Positions 1-15,851 of a stretch of 18,511 bases of DNA are shown in pieces. Numbering within the stretch: the first letter of the stretch is position 1; each line of letters starts with the position of its first letter. Made by a program: the position numbers and the translations under genes. Source of the stretch: Prototheca cutis (lineage: Eukaryota; Chlorophyta; Trebouxiophyceae; Chlorellales; Chlorellaceae); NCBI GenBank assembly GCA_002897115.2, contig BCIH01000006.1, forward strand, positions 558,596-577,106, in the 5' to 3' direction. Under the pieces are notes generated by a model that was not told the DNA's origin, made no database searches, and saw nothing but the letters and a program-made list of their open reading frames with translations.

Positions 1-13
1 CAAATCTCTTCAG

Positions 14-2873
14 GTTGCGCAACATTGACAATGCGAGCTTGATTGCGCTGGACACGGTGTCCTTCCAGTACTGGTTCAATGGCCCCGAGGGCAACCTTCC
101 TGTGGTGGCAGAGTACGATCCCGGCCAGGTGTTTGTCGCGCGGTGCGAGTGGGCCACGACGGGGTGCGACACGGTTAACCTGAGCGTGATTGCAGGCGAC
201 ATCAACACCCCCGGCGCACGGTTTGCCGTCAACGTGAGCATGAGCGCTGGCGCGGGGTCGCTGCTGCCCAGTGGCCCTAATGCCGTGCCCAGTCTGTTCC
301 TCGGCCAGGGCATCGATGTGATGGACCTGCTCATCACCCTGACCACGCGCCAGGGCGTGGTCACGCTCAACGCGACGGCAGATTTCAGTTACATGGANAC
401 GCCCGAGCTGCCCGTGCAGGGCAACAGCACCATCATCCCCCGCCGCGCCGTGGTCAACGAAAATATTCCAGCCTTCATAAACGGCACACAAGTCTGGGGC
501 ACACTGCCGGCCCTCGGCATGGGGGTTTCACCCAGTCCCATGTCGTTTGTTGCAGGGCCGGGCGCGCCGGGGACCAGCAACACCAGCACGGCCGGTGGCC
601 TGCCGCAGGGCGTCACCTGCACCTCGGCGGTCAACGGCACCTACCAAAACTGCCAGCTGCTGGCCACGTACTGCTGCGTGTCCCAGGACGGCAGCCCCCT
701 CACCGATTTCATCCCAGACCGCAGCGGTGGCGGCGTGGAGGGCCCAGAAGGCGAACTGGTAGAACACCCGTTCCCCCCACCAGCGGCGTCAAAGTCGCCC
801 CCGCTGCGGCCGCCGCCGCCGGGCGGCTCGGCCCCCGGGCCAGGTGGTGCGGGAGGGAGCGTACCCGTGCCCATGCCTCCGGTCCAGACGTCTCCAGAGG
901 GAACACCTGCACCCGGAGAAAACGGCAGCAGCAGCAACGGCAGCAGCGGCGGCACCAACATCGGCGCGATCGTCGCAGGAGTGGTTGTGCCGGTGGTGGT
1001 GGGCTTGGCAGCGCTGGCACTGTTCTTCGTCTGGCGAGGCAAGAAACGGCAGCGCGGGCAATCCCCTGCGGGAGGCAAGGGCGATGGTTGGGGAAAGCCG
1101 TACGACGTGGAAAACGGCGGCTACCCGGGCGGCGGGCCATCGGCCCCGGGCGGCCCCGGCGACGGTGGCGGCGGCTACGGTGGTTCCCCGGGCAAAGGCG
1201 GCAATGATGGTGCGCTGATGCACTACTCGCCGCGCTCCGTGTACGACATGCAGAGGTCTCCCGGTGGCCAGCCGCAGCTCATGGTGTCGGTGGGTCACCG
1301 AGGGCGGCAGGGCAGCGGGGCGATGACGGCGGGGTCCCCCGACGAGACCCCGGGCAGCCACCGCCCGCTGCTCCCCGCGGCCGCCTTGCGCAGCAGTTCA
1401 CGCGGCGGCACGCCGATGCTCGTGCACTACCCTTCCAACGCCAGCGGGATCAGCGTGGGGAGCTTGGCCCCCGGGTTTGCCGGGCCTGAACTGCCTTGGC
1501 TGGCCACCGCACACCCGGAGGACGCGACGTCGGGCCCACCCACGGAGGTCGGGGTCCAAGTGTTCCAGCGCATGGACACCGCGGAGTTGGGCATCAGCAT
1601 GGCGATGTCGCCCGAAGCAGGTGCAGTTGGAACCTTTTCGCCGACCGCCCCCGATGGCGTCGGGTCGAAGAGCGAAGGCGGTAAATCCTCGCCGACGCGG
1701 CGGGACCTGGAGGTCCTCCTGGAACGCAAGGCGCAGACCATCCAGCTAGGAGCCGGCGACAGCCGGCCGTCTCCCCGGTCCCTGGGCGCCGCCAGCGCCG
1801 GCGCTGCCGGGGCTGGCGGCGGGGGTCTGAGCCAGGAAGAAGGCTCGGACTCCGCGGCATCCTTCTCAGACGCGCTGGGCGTCCGGCGCACAGCGTCGTG
1901 GACGGGCGAGCGGGCCGAGAGCGGGGACTGGGCATGCAGCGAGCTGCCCCCCGCACTCGTGGCGGCACGCGCCGGCAGCGGCGGGAGCCTGTCGGCGGTG
2001 GGGGTCTCAGAGGGGTCGGGGACGGCGGCACTGGACCTGGATGTGGATTACGAGACTGAGATCGCGCCGCAGCTGGGCCGGTGCCTGGGCACGGGCGGGT
2101 TTGGCGTCGTGCACGAGGCGGTGTGGCGTGGGAAGCGGGTCGCCGTCAAGCGCCTGCCGCCCATGCCCGGCGGCGGCCAGGTCGAAGGCACGCCGCTGCA
2201 TCTGGCGCTGAAACACGAAGTGGATTTCGCGTCGCGGTTCCGGTCGGAGCGGCTGGTGAGAGTGCTGGGTGCCTGTACGTCCCGCCCCGAGTCGCTGTGC
2301 CTGATCATGGAGTTGATGGAGGGCGGCAACCTCGCGCAGCGCATCCACGACCGCCGCAAGCGCCGCTTGAGTCTGCTGGAGATTTTACAGCTGGCGCACG
2401 ACGTCGCTGTGGGGCTGGCGTACCTGCACCCCGCGGTCGTGCACCGCGACCTGAAGCCGCAAAACATCCTGCTGGACGCCGAGGGCCGCGCCAAGCTTGC
2501 CGACTTTGGCATCAGCCGGATGAAGGATCCGACCAAGAGCTACCTGAGCCAGGTGTCGAATGTCAACGGCACACCCATCTACATGGCTCCAGAACAACTC
2601 AACGGCACGGCCATCAACGAAAAGGCCGACGTCTTTGCGCTGGGAGTTATCCTGAACGAGTGTGCCACGCGCCAGCAGCCGTGGGGGGACACTTCCAACC
2701 TGTTCCAGGTCATCATGCGGGTGGCCATCGAGGGCGAGCGCCCGTCCATGCTCCCAGACACCCCGGCCCCCCTGCGTTGGCTCATCACAAAGTGCTGGCA
2801 AGCAGACCCCACCCGCCGACCCTCCTGCGCCGAGCTCGTCCGAATCACCGAACTCATGATCCAGGTGGGGTAG
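14..2873 (+). CDS. Receptor-like TKL protein kinase, 3' exon (5' partial)
   Basis: Single open frame entering from the left edge. The pyrimidine-rich stretch ending in CAG at 13 looks like a splice acceptor, so this is probably the last exon of a longer gene; residues are counted from base 15. Residues about 1-250 are an extracellular part with several N-x-S/T sites; its beginning (IDNAS, then VSFQYWF, then CEW..GC) resembles algal CBM3-like beta-sandwich domains. Residues 250-315 are a Pro/Gly/Ser stalk. Residues 317-340 form one membrane span followed by RGKKR, a stop-transfer charge cluster. A 340-residue low-complexity linker leads to a full kinase domain: glycine loop GTGGFG at 692, VAVK lysine 712, alpha-C glutamate 735, HRDLKPQN with Asp 812, DFG at 830, APE with Glu 860. 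The motifs fit the tyrosine-kinase-like (Raf-type) Ser/Thr group, and all catalytic residues are present. Base 398 is n, leaving residue 128 unknown. The ligand is unknown. Confidence 0.9.
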
Positions 2874-3845
2874 AAAGTGTGAAAATGGGAGCGTTAGGTT
2901 TTCTCACAGCACACAGGCGCTGCAACGTGCATGCATGCATGTGGGCAAGAGGAACCCAGTTGCAAACACAGATGTACCGACGACAACAGATGCTCATCAG
3001 CACCGTCGTCAACATCCACGCCACAGGACGAGCTCGCAAAGTGGGAGGGATCGCAGGCGCCGCCGCACAAGGCTGCAGGGTGCTCAGCCCAGTCTGCCTG
3101 CCGATTTAGTGGCCGGAAAACCCATGTGTCCAGCAGCTGAGGAGGTGCTCTGTTGCGCGTGGCCGCCTGCCCCGCCTGCTGAAGCCAGCTGCTGCCGAGA
3201 ATGGGAAGTTATCTCCAGACCAACAACAAAGCGCCGTGTGACCGTGGCAACGTGTTCTTGCGCACCCATCACTGTTTATCTTGCTTCCTTCCCTTCTGCT
3301 TGCCGCACGTTTTTCTCCTCTCTGCTAGGCTTGCCAAGGTTTGCAGCCTTCCCTCCAGCCCTGACTTTTCCCACGCTCAAGGAGGGCGCCGCGGTGTACA
3401 GACACACAGATGTCGTCACTTTGAGGGCTCCTCTGCCTGGCACCTCGATGCTGCCTTTGCTCGGTCATGGCGCACGAGGCACCTGCGCTGTTGACATTGT
3501 TCAGCTGAATTTCCTACTGCACAAAAGAACGCAGTAACACTCGCCCAAAATGCAGTACACGCATTCATTTCCAGCGGGAGTTTGTTTGTGGGGACCCGGT
3601 GCTCCACCAGCATTTGGCCCCACAGGTGAGCGAACCTGCAGGGGGGGGATGTGCTGGGTACCGGGGGGGCCCCCCCGACACCAAACCTCTCCTCCGAACA
3701 ACTACTTCGAGTCAAAGCCTGCTGGTCTCCTCTTGAATCCGACATGACCAACAGCTTGTCCACTCCTTGTTTGGCGTTGAGCAACGAGAAGCGGGCGTGC
3801 AGGACCCAGATGGCGTGTCCAGGGCGGTCCGCAAAGGCCCGATAG
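2874..3845. other. Intergenic stretch between kinase and PHD gene
   Basis: About 970 bases that should hold the kinase 3' UTR and the 5' region of the next gene. I see no protein family in the open frames here. It contains an alternating TGCATGCATGCA stretch near 2928-2940, several G-runs (around 3642-3649) and a G7C7 palindrome at 3662-3677. An open frame at about 3330-3440 reads RFAAFPPALTFP, which loosely recalls the N-terminal RFxAFxxPxxP of plant PTC1/MMD1 proteins. It could be an upstream exon of the next gene, but I could not link it by a convincing splice. Confidence 0.5.
3662..3677. repeat. Perfect G7C7 palindrome
   Basis: C, seven G, seven C, G: a 16-base self-complementary run about 170 bases before the first recognised exon of the PHD gene. 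It could form a hairpin or simply be a low-complexity run. A function is not evident. Confidence 0.6.
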
Positions 3846-6800
3846 ATGGGCGCCCAGGCGGGTCCGGAAAGGGCCCTGGTGGGCTTCCTGGAGGCGACGC
3901 GAGGCTGGCTGGAGCAGCACGGTAACCCTGTATCTCTCCCACGTCTCAAATGGATCGCAGCATGGCTGGTACCCCTGCCAGAGGGCCCAGTACTGCACGT
4001 CTACAGAGAGGAAGCCGAGTCCACAGACCTGCCATGCGACCAATGCCGCATCCTAGGTGAGCCCTGGCCTGGGTAGGAGGGTGTTCTAGCTGGAACAGAG
4101 CGAGTAACGTTCGATGGGCTCGTTTACCTCTGGGACAATGGATAGATGACAGATGCACGCCGCTCGTAGTCACGCTGTCTGNGCCGCCCCTGCAGGTTGG
4201 GGCGGTCATCCCGTCAGCATGGTTCGGTACCACTTTATCATACCAGCCCAGGTGAGACTTTTTTCCTGAAAGAGAATGATGCTTTGTGTGCGTTTCCCAG
4301 CCACGGGGTGATGGCTGTGTGCGGGCCTGACCGCGCTCCGGCTGCCACAGGCCGAGGACGTACCGTGTGCCCGAGGCCACACATTTCCCTGCTACCACTT
4401 CATTCCACACAATGCAGAAGGGCCCTGGTTCCGTTGAAGACCCGCTTTCGCTGTCGCACCTGGCACTGGCATGCTCCCGGGGCAGGGCCGCAGCCGCCCA
4501 AGCGGGCGCACTCATTGCCCATGGGGACGGGGCCCTGCAGGCGGCGGTCCCCCACCCCGGCCAGCCACGCCCATCGCCCTTTGAATCTCCACGGCACATC
4601 CTGCATGGTCCGTGGGTCGGGGCTTTTGGTGCCCAGAAGGGAGGAAGGAAGGAAAGGGGGGGTGTTTTAGAGATGGGGCGCGGCCCTGAAAAGGCGGTGG
4701 TGGCTGCGATTTTGGACAAAAGGAAAAAGAACCAAAAGAGAAAAGATGGGCCCTCCCCTTCTCCATCCATTATCTGCCCCACCCATAATATTGCCAGGTA
4801 TGGTGCATGCCAATGGCTACGGTCATCTTCTCCGGGTGAACGGCCTTCAGGGCCAAGGCCCGGGGACGAGTGGCTCACTGACAGGCCGGGCCATCATGGC
4901 CATGTGGACAGGGCTGTGCCGCCAACTGGACATTGTATCCGTGTCCACAGAGGACGTCTCCAACAAGGTTGGATGCAAACATGTTGGCGTTCAATCAGTG
5001 GAATGAAGGGTGTGAGGGTAGAGGGGGATTGGAACTTCTGAAAAAGCTTTCCCCTCTTTTTTTGTTTGCTGCCCCAGCAGAGCTCCATCTGGATACTCCC
5101 AACACTCCAAGCTCGCAGGCGGGTATGGATCTGCGGGTGCTGCACACTGTGGCACATGGGCAGACCTGGTACGGGCAGTATGGCTACCAATTTGGCCGCG
5201 GGGCGTACGGGGTGACTGAGCGGCAATGGCACGAGGCCGCAGAGGCGGCAAATGGGATGTCACTGGCACGCTTGCTGCGTGGCGCCAACGGCCTGGACCC
5301 CACGTCAGTGGCCATTGTCCAACGGTACTCACTTCCAATGCCCGATCCGGAGCGGGCCAACTCCCGAGGTTCGGCCGTCACGCTGGGCGGGCTGTTGCAG
5401 CGCATGCTGCGCATGCTGTGCCGTGGCGCGGGGGCACATGCCTTTTTCGACTCTGCATTGCTGACAGCCGCAAAGGCCGCTGCCGAAGAGGCGGCACTGC
5501 GCCGAGCCGCGCCGCCTGTGTCGGTGAAAGTGCAGAAACAGCAGGATCTGGCTGCGGCGTTGTTGAGGGAGCCGGAGCGAGGCCATCCACCAGGTCAGAC
5601 CCCTGCCAGGCATGACGGCGACGAGGGTGCACAGGTAAAGACCTCCCTTGCCTCACGAAAGACCGAGCCCGTGGTTGGAGACACGATCCGGCTTTACAAC
5701 AAAGCCCGCCGGACACACTATGTCGTCAGGGTGCTGGGGAGCAGCGGGGGCCTCAAGGCAGGGTGAGCTCCTTTTTCGTACGCGGTGCCGCAGGAGCGGG
5801 AGATGTGTGCGTCCTGCGGGGTGGGGTGTGCGCAAGCTCCGGCCTCTGACTGCTCTCGTCGATGCCAGGGCCGGCATCCCCCAGGGACCACTGCACACAC
5901 CTGACAGGTATCAGCGCTGTCAATCTTCTCTACCGACCACACATGTAGGGGCAGACAGCACCGGGTCGGCTACCATAGCGGCGAGGAGGAATGGGTGAGC
6001 CTGGAAGATGCGATCTGGTCATGGATGCCCGCCGGCAACCACACAAAAGCTGCGGCAGCCAAACGCTCGGTGCCTGGGCAAAACGAAGAAGGTCCGGCCG
6101 CCCGAAAGCAGCGTCATGGTGCAAGCCTGTCGCATGCAAGGGATGCCGAAGAAAATCGTCTCGGAGCGGCAGAGGCCAGTAGTGCTGGGCCTCGCTCGGG
6201 ACTGGCGTCAGGAGATGCCGCTGCCACAACGATTGTCGATGCTGCAGCTGCGAATGCGGTGCCCGCCCCGAGGATGGACCGATCCGGCAGTTCAATCCCA
6301 GCGTTGGGTTGCGGCAGGTGTCGTCATTCCCCTGGAGGCTGCGGTTCCTGCCGCCCGCTTTTCCTCAACAAACTGGTGCGTGAGCGAGAAGGGCTGGGTG
6401 GGATACTCACCAATGAAATAGGAAATATGTCTATTCTGGGATGACGGTTGTTGTATCCCCAACACATGCATGCATGGCCTTGGTGAAGAAAAGTGGTCCC
6501 TGCTCACACCTGTTTGCCTCTGTGCTCCACAAACACCACTGAAGCCGGAGGACACCTCGAAGCACATAAGAACTGCACTTGGCTGCAGCCGTTGCCGGGG
6601 CTCGGCCGCTGGCTGCGCTCGCTGCTGGAGGGCCGCAGTGGAGGAGCTGGTGTACGGAGGCGGCCACAACGACCCCGCTGAAGTTGAGCCCGAGCTCAGA
6701 GGAGCACAGGGTGATGACTCTGTAGCCATGATCCCCTCGTACGACCCCGGAACTCAGGGCATGAGGCCAGAGGAGGCACGGAATGCCGGCAGCGAGTCCG

Positions 6801-8434
6801 CACCATTGGCTATCCCCGAGCCGGTTGCCGCAGTCAACGCCACCATGGACGAAAACGACGGAGCCTGGCTGGTGCCGCTGCAGCCCCCTGGGCTCTGGGT
6901 GGAGGATCCTGCAAAAAAGAGCTGCGAACCTGGTGCCAAGGGATCGCCCCGAGCCAAGCAGAAAGAGCAGCCACGTCCGAGTGTTGCGACAGGCAATGGC
7001 AAGGCTTTGTCTGCACCTGTCGCGACGCTTGGTAGTCCGAGCAAGCAAAACGGTGGCTTTGCAGTGGCCACTGTACCGGCACCAGGCACGTGCCCGCCAG
7101 GTGCGGCGACGGACGAGGAAGCGGCCCGGAAGCAGGTCCTCTGTGACCTCCAGCACCTGTACACTGCGTTGCTTAACCAGGTTTGCAGGCCGGTGCGGGT
7201 GATGGTTGCCTGTCCTGCTGCAGGCCGCTGTGGCAGTAAAACCGGGCACGAGGCCGGATCCAACGAGATGGAATCGCTGCGCGCTGCGGCACAGGCATGT
7301 CGGTTTGATGTAGGGAGTTGTGTTTATGCAGTGTGTGATGGGCTTGGATACTCCAATTGCCTTGACGAGGTTTGAGCAGCTGCTCGATCGGCAGTCACAC
7401 TTCCACAGGCAGCCTGCCTGCTGGCTCTGCGCACACAACCTCCACCCTCATCGTCTCACACGACAATCATACCGTAGGTCTTGCGGGACTGCAAGATGTT
7501 TGTGCACCACGTGCACCGGGAGTGGGCGGCGCCAGCCGTGGGCATGCTGCGCATGCTGTGCCACGTCCCCCTGCCCGCTGGCTTTAAGCTTCAACCCATC
7601 AAGGTGCCAAAGAAACGGGGCCGACCCCGGGCGGCACCGCCCGCCGTGACAGCCGAGACCGGGGACGCTGCTGTTTTGTCCCCGGCAGTGGCGGCGCAGA
7701 CTCCTCAGTCGCTGGTGGTGTTTGAGCCGACGGCGTTGCCCCCGCCACCGATGGCATTGGACGTGCCAGTCACAGTGGACCTTGGGGGCACGGCGGTGGC
7801 ATTCACGCGCGTGCTGCGCGAGACGTACGCCGTGACTCGCAAGTTTGTCCCCCTGATCCTGTTGCCGGCACCGACGGCGACGGGGTGGAGCGGCCTGGAT
7901 GGCCCGGCGACGGACGCCACCCCGCTCGCTGCCGTGCTGCCTGAACTCGAGCGTGAGTCTGGCTGGGGCGGCGCACAGGCCATCTACCTGGGAGGAGCTG
8001 GGTTCGACAAAGCCGCCGTCTGGTGGAGGCAGGGTGTGTAGGTGGTTCTGGTTGTGTGTGTGAAGGGGGGGTTGTAGAGGATGGAGGGGTAGGATGGGGC
8101 CCTCCCAATAGCTTCTTGGGGATGAACCGTTTTGCAGCCGCGGCGTAGGGCTTCAAAAATCATCAGGCCGCCCAAATCGTGCGCCGTGGAGACAAACGAA
8201 TACCACCAAGCTCTTCCTAAAATAAATGCTGAGACAGGTGGGCAGGAGGACTGGCGCGTGCAGTGCTGCTGTGGAACTGTTGATGACGACGGCGAGAGGA
8301 TGCTGACATGTGACCGGTGCGGCTGCTGGCACCACTGGCGCTGCGCGGGTCTGGCCGATGAAGAAGTGGAACCGCCGCACTGGTCCTGTGGTGACTGCCG
8401 GGGAACTCCAAGTGGCACCGTGACGACTGACTGA
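3846..8434 (+). CDS. MMD1/MS1/PTC1-like PHD-finger chromatin protein, 9 exons
   Basis: Exons: 3846-4056, 4196-4251, 4418-4607, 4798-4967, 5119-5762, 5949-6375, 6545-7180, 7478-8033, 8238-8434; 1028 codons, all phases agree. Successive blocks match plant PTC1/MMD1 in order: CDQC (64-67) then GWGGHP and RYHF; LHGMVHANGYGH across the exon 3/4 join; MDLRVLH and TWYGQYGYQFGRGAYGV (about 212-241); DLQHLYTALL in exon 7; KMFVHHVHRE in exon 8; and a C-terminal PHD finger (973-1017) led by CGTVDDDGERM. Plant relatives, about 700 residues long, act in male meiosis or tapetum, and MMD1 reads methylated H3K4. By inference this is a nuclear histone reader. Additions: a Tudor-like segment (395-442, VGDTIRLY to GEEEWVSL) and two CxxC-type motifs (545-558, 580-593). 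TAG directly precedes the ATG, so this may instead be a splice acceptor with an earlier exon. The last exon could alternatively start at 8138. Junctions of exons 6/7, 7/8 and 8/9 are least certain. Confidence 0.85.
5403..5422 (+). repeat. 20-base exact repeat, copy 1 (copy 2 at 7543-7562)
   Basis: CATGCTGCGCATGCTGTGCC occurs here and again at 7543-7562, both in frame in the PHD gene and both encoding MLRMLC. Copy 1 follows the family block near residue 310; copy 2 lies in exon 8. GC-rich codon preference plus a similar hydrophobic helix could explain it, but an exact 20-base match is notable. Confidence 0.8.
5674..6003 (+). other. Tudor-like segment of the PHD protein, split by intron 5
   Basis: Residues 395-442. 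The first half (VGDTIRLYNKA, then THYVVRVLG) ends exon 5 at 5762. The second half (HRVGYHSGEEEWVSL) opens exon 6 at 5949. The layout of G-x-x-I-x-Y, a variable turn, then H-x-V-x-Y-x-(S/D)-G-E-E-E matches small Tudor-type barrels of plant and algal chromatin proteins. Plant PTC1 has GDTGLLDFVL at about the same place, so this may be a divergent replacement of that region rather than a clean insertion. Confidence 0.5.
6310..6625 (+). other. Two tandem C-x2-C-x6-C-x2-C motifs in the PHD protein
   Basis: Copy 1 at 6310-6351 (GCGRCRHSPGGCGSC, Cys 545, 548, 555, 558) lies at the end of exon 6. Copy 2 at 6584-6625 (GCSRCRGSAAGCARC, Cys 580, 583, 590, 593) lies at the start of exon 7. Both follow C-x2-C-R-x-S-x2-G-C-x2-C. 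The four cysteines could hold one zinc ion each. From memory, similar short motifs recur in algal nuclear proteins; I do not know of this pair in plant MMD1 or PTC1. Confidence 0.65.
8264..8398 (+). other. PHD finger (C4HC3) of the MMD1-like protein
   Basis: Zinc ligands are readable as Cys 973 and 975 (C-x-C), Cys 988 and 991, His 996 and Cys 999, Cys 1014 and 1017. DDDGERM before the third ligand and the Trp at 994, two residues before the His ligand, match PHD fingers that bind methylated H3K4. The neighbouring Cys 974 is extra. Confidence 0.9.
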
Positions 8435-8780
8435 CTGCTTGACTGGGCAACATGCACGGGGCATGGATCCCGCGCCCCTGCCAGTGCTGTTTGGGCGATG
8501 CCCCATGAGCAAGCACTGTGATTGACCCGTCCCCACTCATCCTCAGCAAGGTTTACCCCCTTGAACCGAGACCCTGACGCTTGTTGTATGTAGTAACCCA
8601 GATTTCATGAACCCCACTTCCTATGGGCATTAACTTGCTAGAGATGCATGTGTGTACTGTGCAGGGCAAAAATGATGAAACCTTCTCGAGAATCATCCAA
8701 TCCCATGTGAATAGGATGGGCACGCCTCCCAAACAAATTGCCTGTTTGCCCCCGCATTTCCTTGCCGCGTTGCTCAGAGG
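8435..8780. other. 3' flank of the PHD gene
   Basis: Probably the PHD gene 3' UTR and intergenic DNA. No coding signal that I recognise on either strand. The end of this stretch (about 8785-8806) is pyrimidine-rich and ends in CAG, so it could be the acceptor of a lost intron in front of the Fanzor-like piece. Confidence 0.4.
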
Positions 8781-9041
8781 ATGGGTTGGGTTCCTTCTTG
8801 GCAGCAGGACAGGTGGTGCAGGGAGCAGATGCCCACGGTGCTGTGCCAGGGGCTGCTGCGCTGCACCAACAAGGAGTGCCGGCCCCCGAAAGGCGAGCAT
8901 CGTCTCTGGAACAGAGACTTGATGGCGTGTCTGAACATGAGTCACACCGTGCAGCACCTGCGGAAGACCGGCAAGCGGCCTCTGCGCTTCCAGCGCCGCA
9001 GTGCAGATGAACATCCATCCATCCATCCTGGGGGGTTATAG
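8781..9041 (+). pseudogene. Orphan C-terminal fragment of a Fanzor/TnpB-type nuclease
   Basis: Open frame of 86 codons whose middle resembles the end of eukaryotic TnpB relatives (Fanzor). It shows a Cys pair of the zinc ribbon (LLRCTNKEC), then LWNRDLMACLNM, the RuvC-III signature with the catalytic Asp and the following Asn, then TGKRPLRFQRR, a tail typical of these proteins. Full-length Fanzors are several hundred residues and also need the RuvC-I Asp and RuvC-II Glu. None is visible upstream, where the PHD gene ends at 8434. A splice acceptor just before 8807 would make this a last exon without its earlier exons. The frame runs into an ATCC repeat and stops. Most likely a decayed or 5'-truncated element. 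Confidence 0.65.
9013..9028 (+). repeat. (ATCC)4 microsatellite
   Basis: Four ATCC units at the 3' end of the Fanzor-like frame, where they encode HPSIHP. Confidence 0.8.
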
Positions 9042-9461
9042 CCTTCCCAACTGGGGATCGGAACCCTGGGGCTCCTTCCCTTGCCCCCGGAAAGGGAAAG
9101 CAGGCCCGGAGGTGGTCCATCATTGAGGTGGTCCACCTTCCTATTGCCCTGTGGGGGGTGAAAATTTTCGGGCCATCCGTGATGCCCAGCAACCCCCGGG
9201 GTGATGTGACGCTGTTGCTGGCTGAGCTGGTTGCATTATTTTGCCCTGCATGGTATAGACACTACCTGAACAGGTTCGTAGTTGGTCTAGCAGGGGAGGC
9301 ATAAGGGAGCAGTGATGGCACTGCAGCAAGCGTCAAAGAGGAATGGATGGCAAGGAAACGAAATAGAAAGGCCAATGACAGAGGCAGCAACTCTGCGATG
9401 CATACGAATGGAGAAGAACAACCGTGCTGGTCCTCCTTCCTCTCAAATCACTGCCCCTCTC
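9042..9461. other. Convergent 3' region between Fanzor relic and calcium pump
   Basis: About 420 bases holding the expected 3' UTR of the minus-strand pump gene. No gene or RNA recognised. I did not find the green-algal TGTAA poly(A) signal on the minus strand here. Confidence 0.4.
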
Positions 9462-15679
<6,218 letters not shown>

Positions 15680-15844
15680 GGCCGCAATGAAACTGCCTAA
15701 ATGAGATCAAATCCACAGCTCAGAAGCAGCGACCTGAGCCTCTCAGGCCCTGGCACCCTGCATCGTCCGCACGGCGAACGCGTATCAAAGCTGCTAGCCC
15801 AGCACAGGAAGGGCTCGCCGGTGGTAGATCACAGTCCCTTGCTG

Positions 15845-15851
15845 ATTTATA
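15845..15851 (-). promoter_or_regulatory. TATA-like box upstream of the calcium pump
   Basis: TATAAAT on the minus strand, about 165 bases before the pump ATG at 15679. Position and orientation suit a core promoter, but no transcript start is known and the match could be chance. Confidence 0.35.

Noticed and set aside
2935..3537. 200-codon plus-strand ORF after the kinase
   Set aside because: Arg/Pro/Cys-rich composition with no recognised motif except the weak RFAAFPP stretch, and no splice links; probably chance in GC-rich 3' flank.
3416..3949. 177-codon minus-strand ORF
   Set aside because: Overlaps the first PHD-gene exon in antisense and has no family features.
7181..7375. Continuation of the exon 7 frame past 7180 (CRPVRVMVACP)
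   Set aside because: The frame is not conserved beyond LLNQ. The donor at 7181 and acceptor at 7477 join to VLRDCKMFVHHVH in phase, matching the family.
8623..8922. 99-codon ORF overlapping the Fanzor-like piece
   Set aside because: Different frame without the zinc-ribbon or RuvC residues; taken as a shadow.
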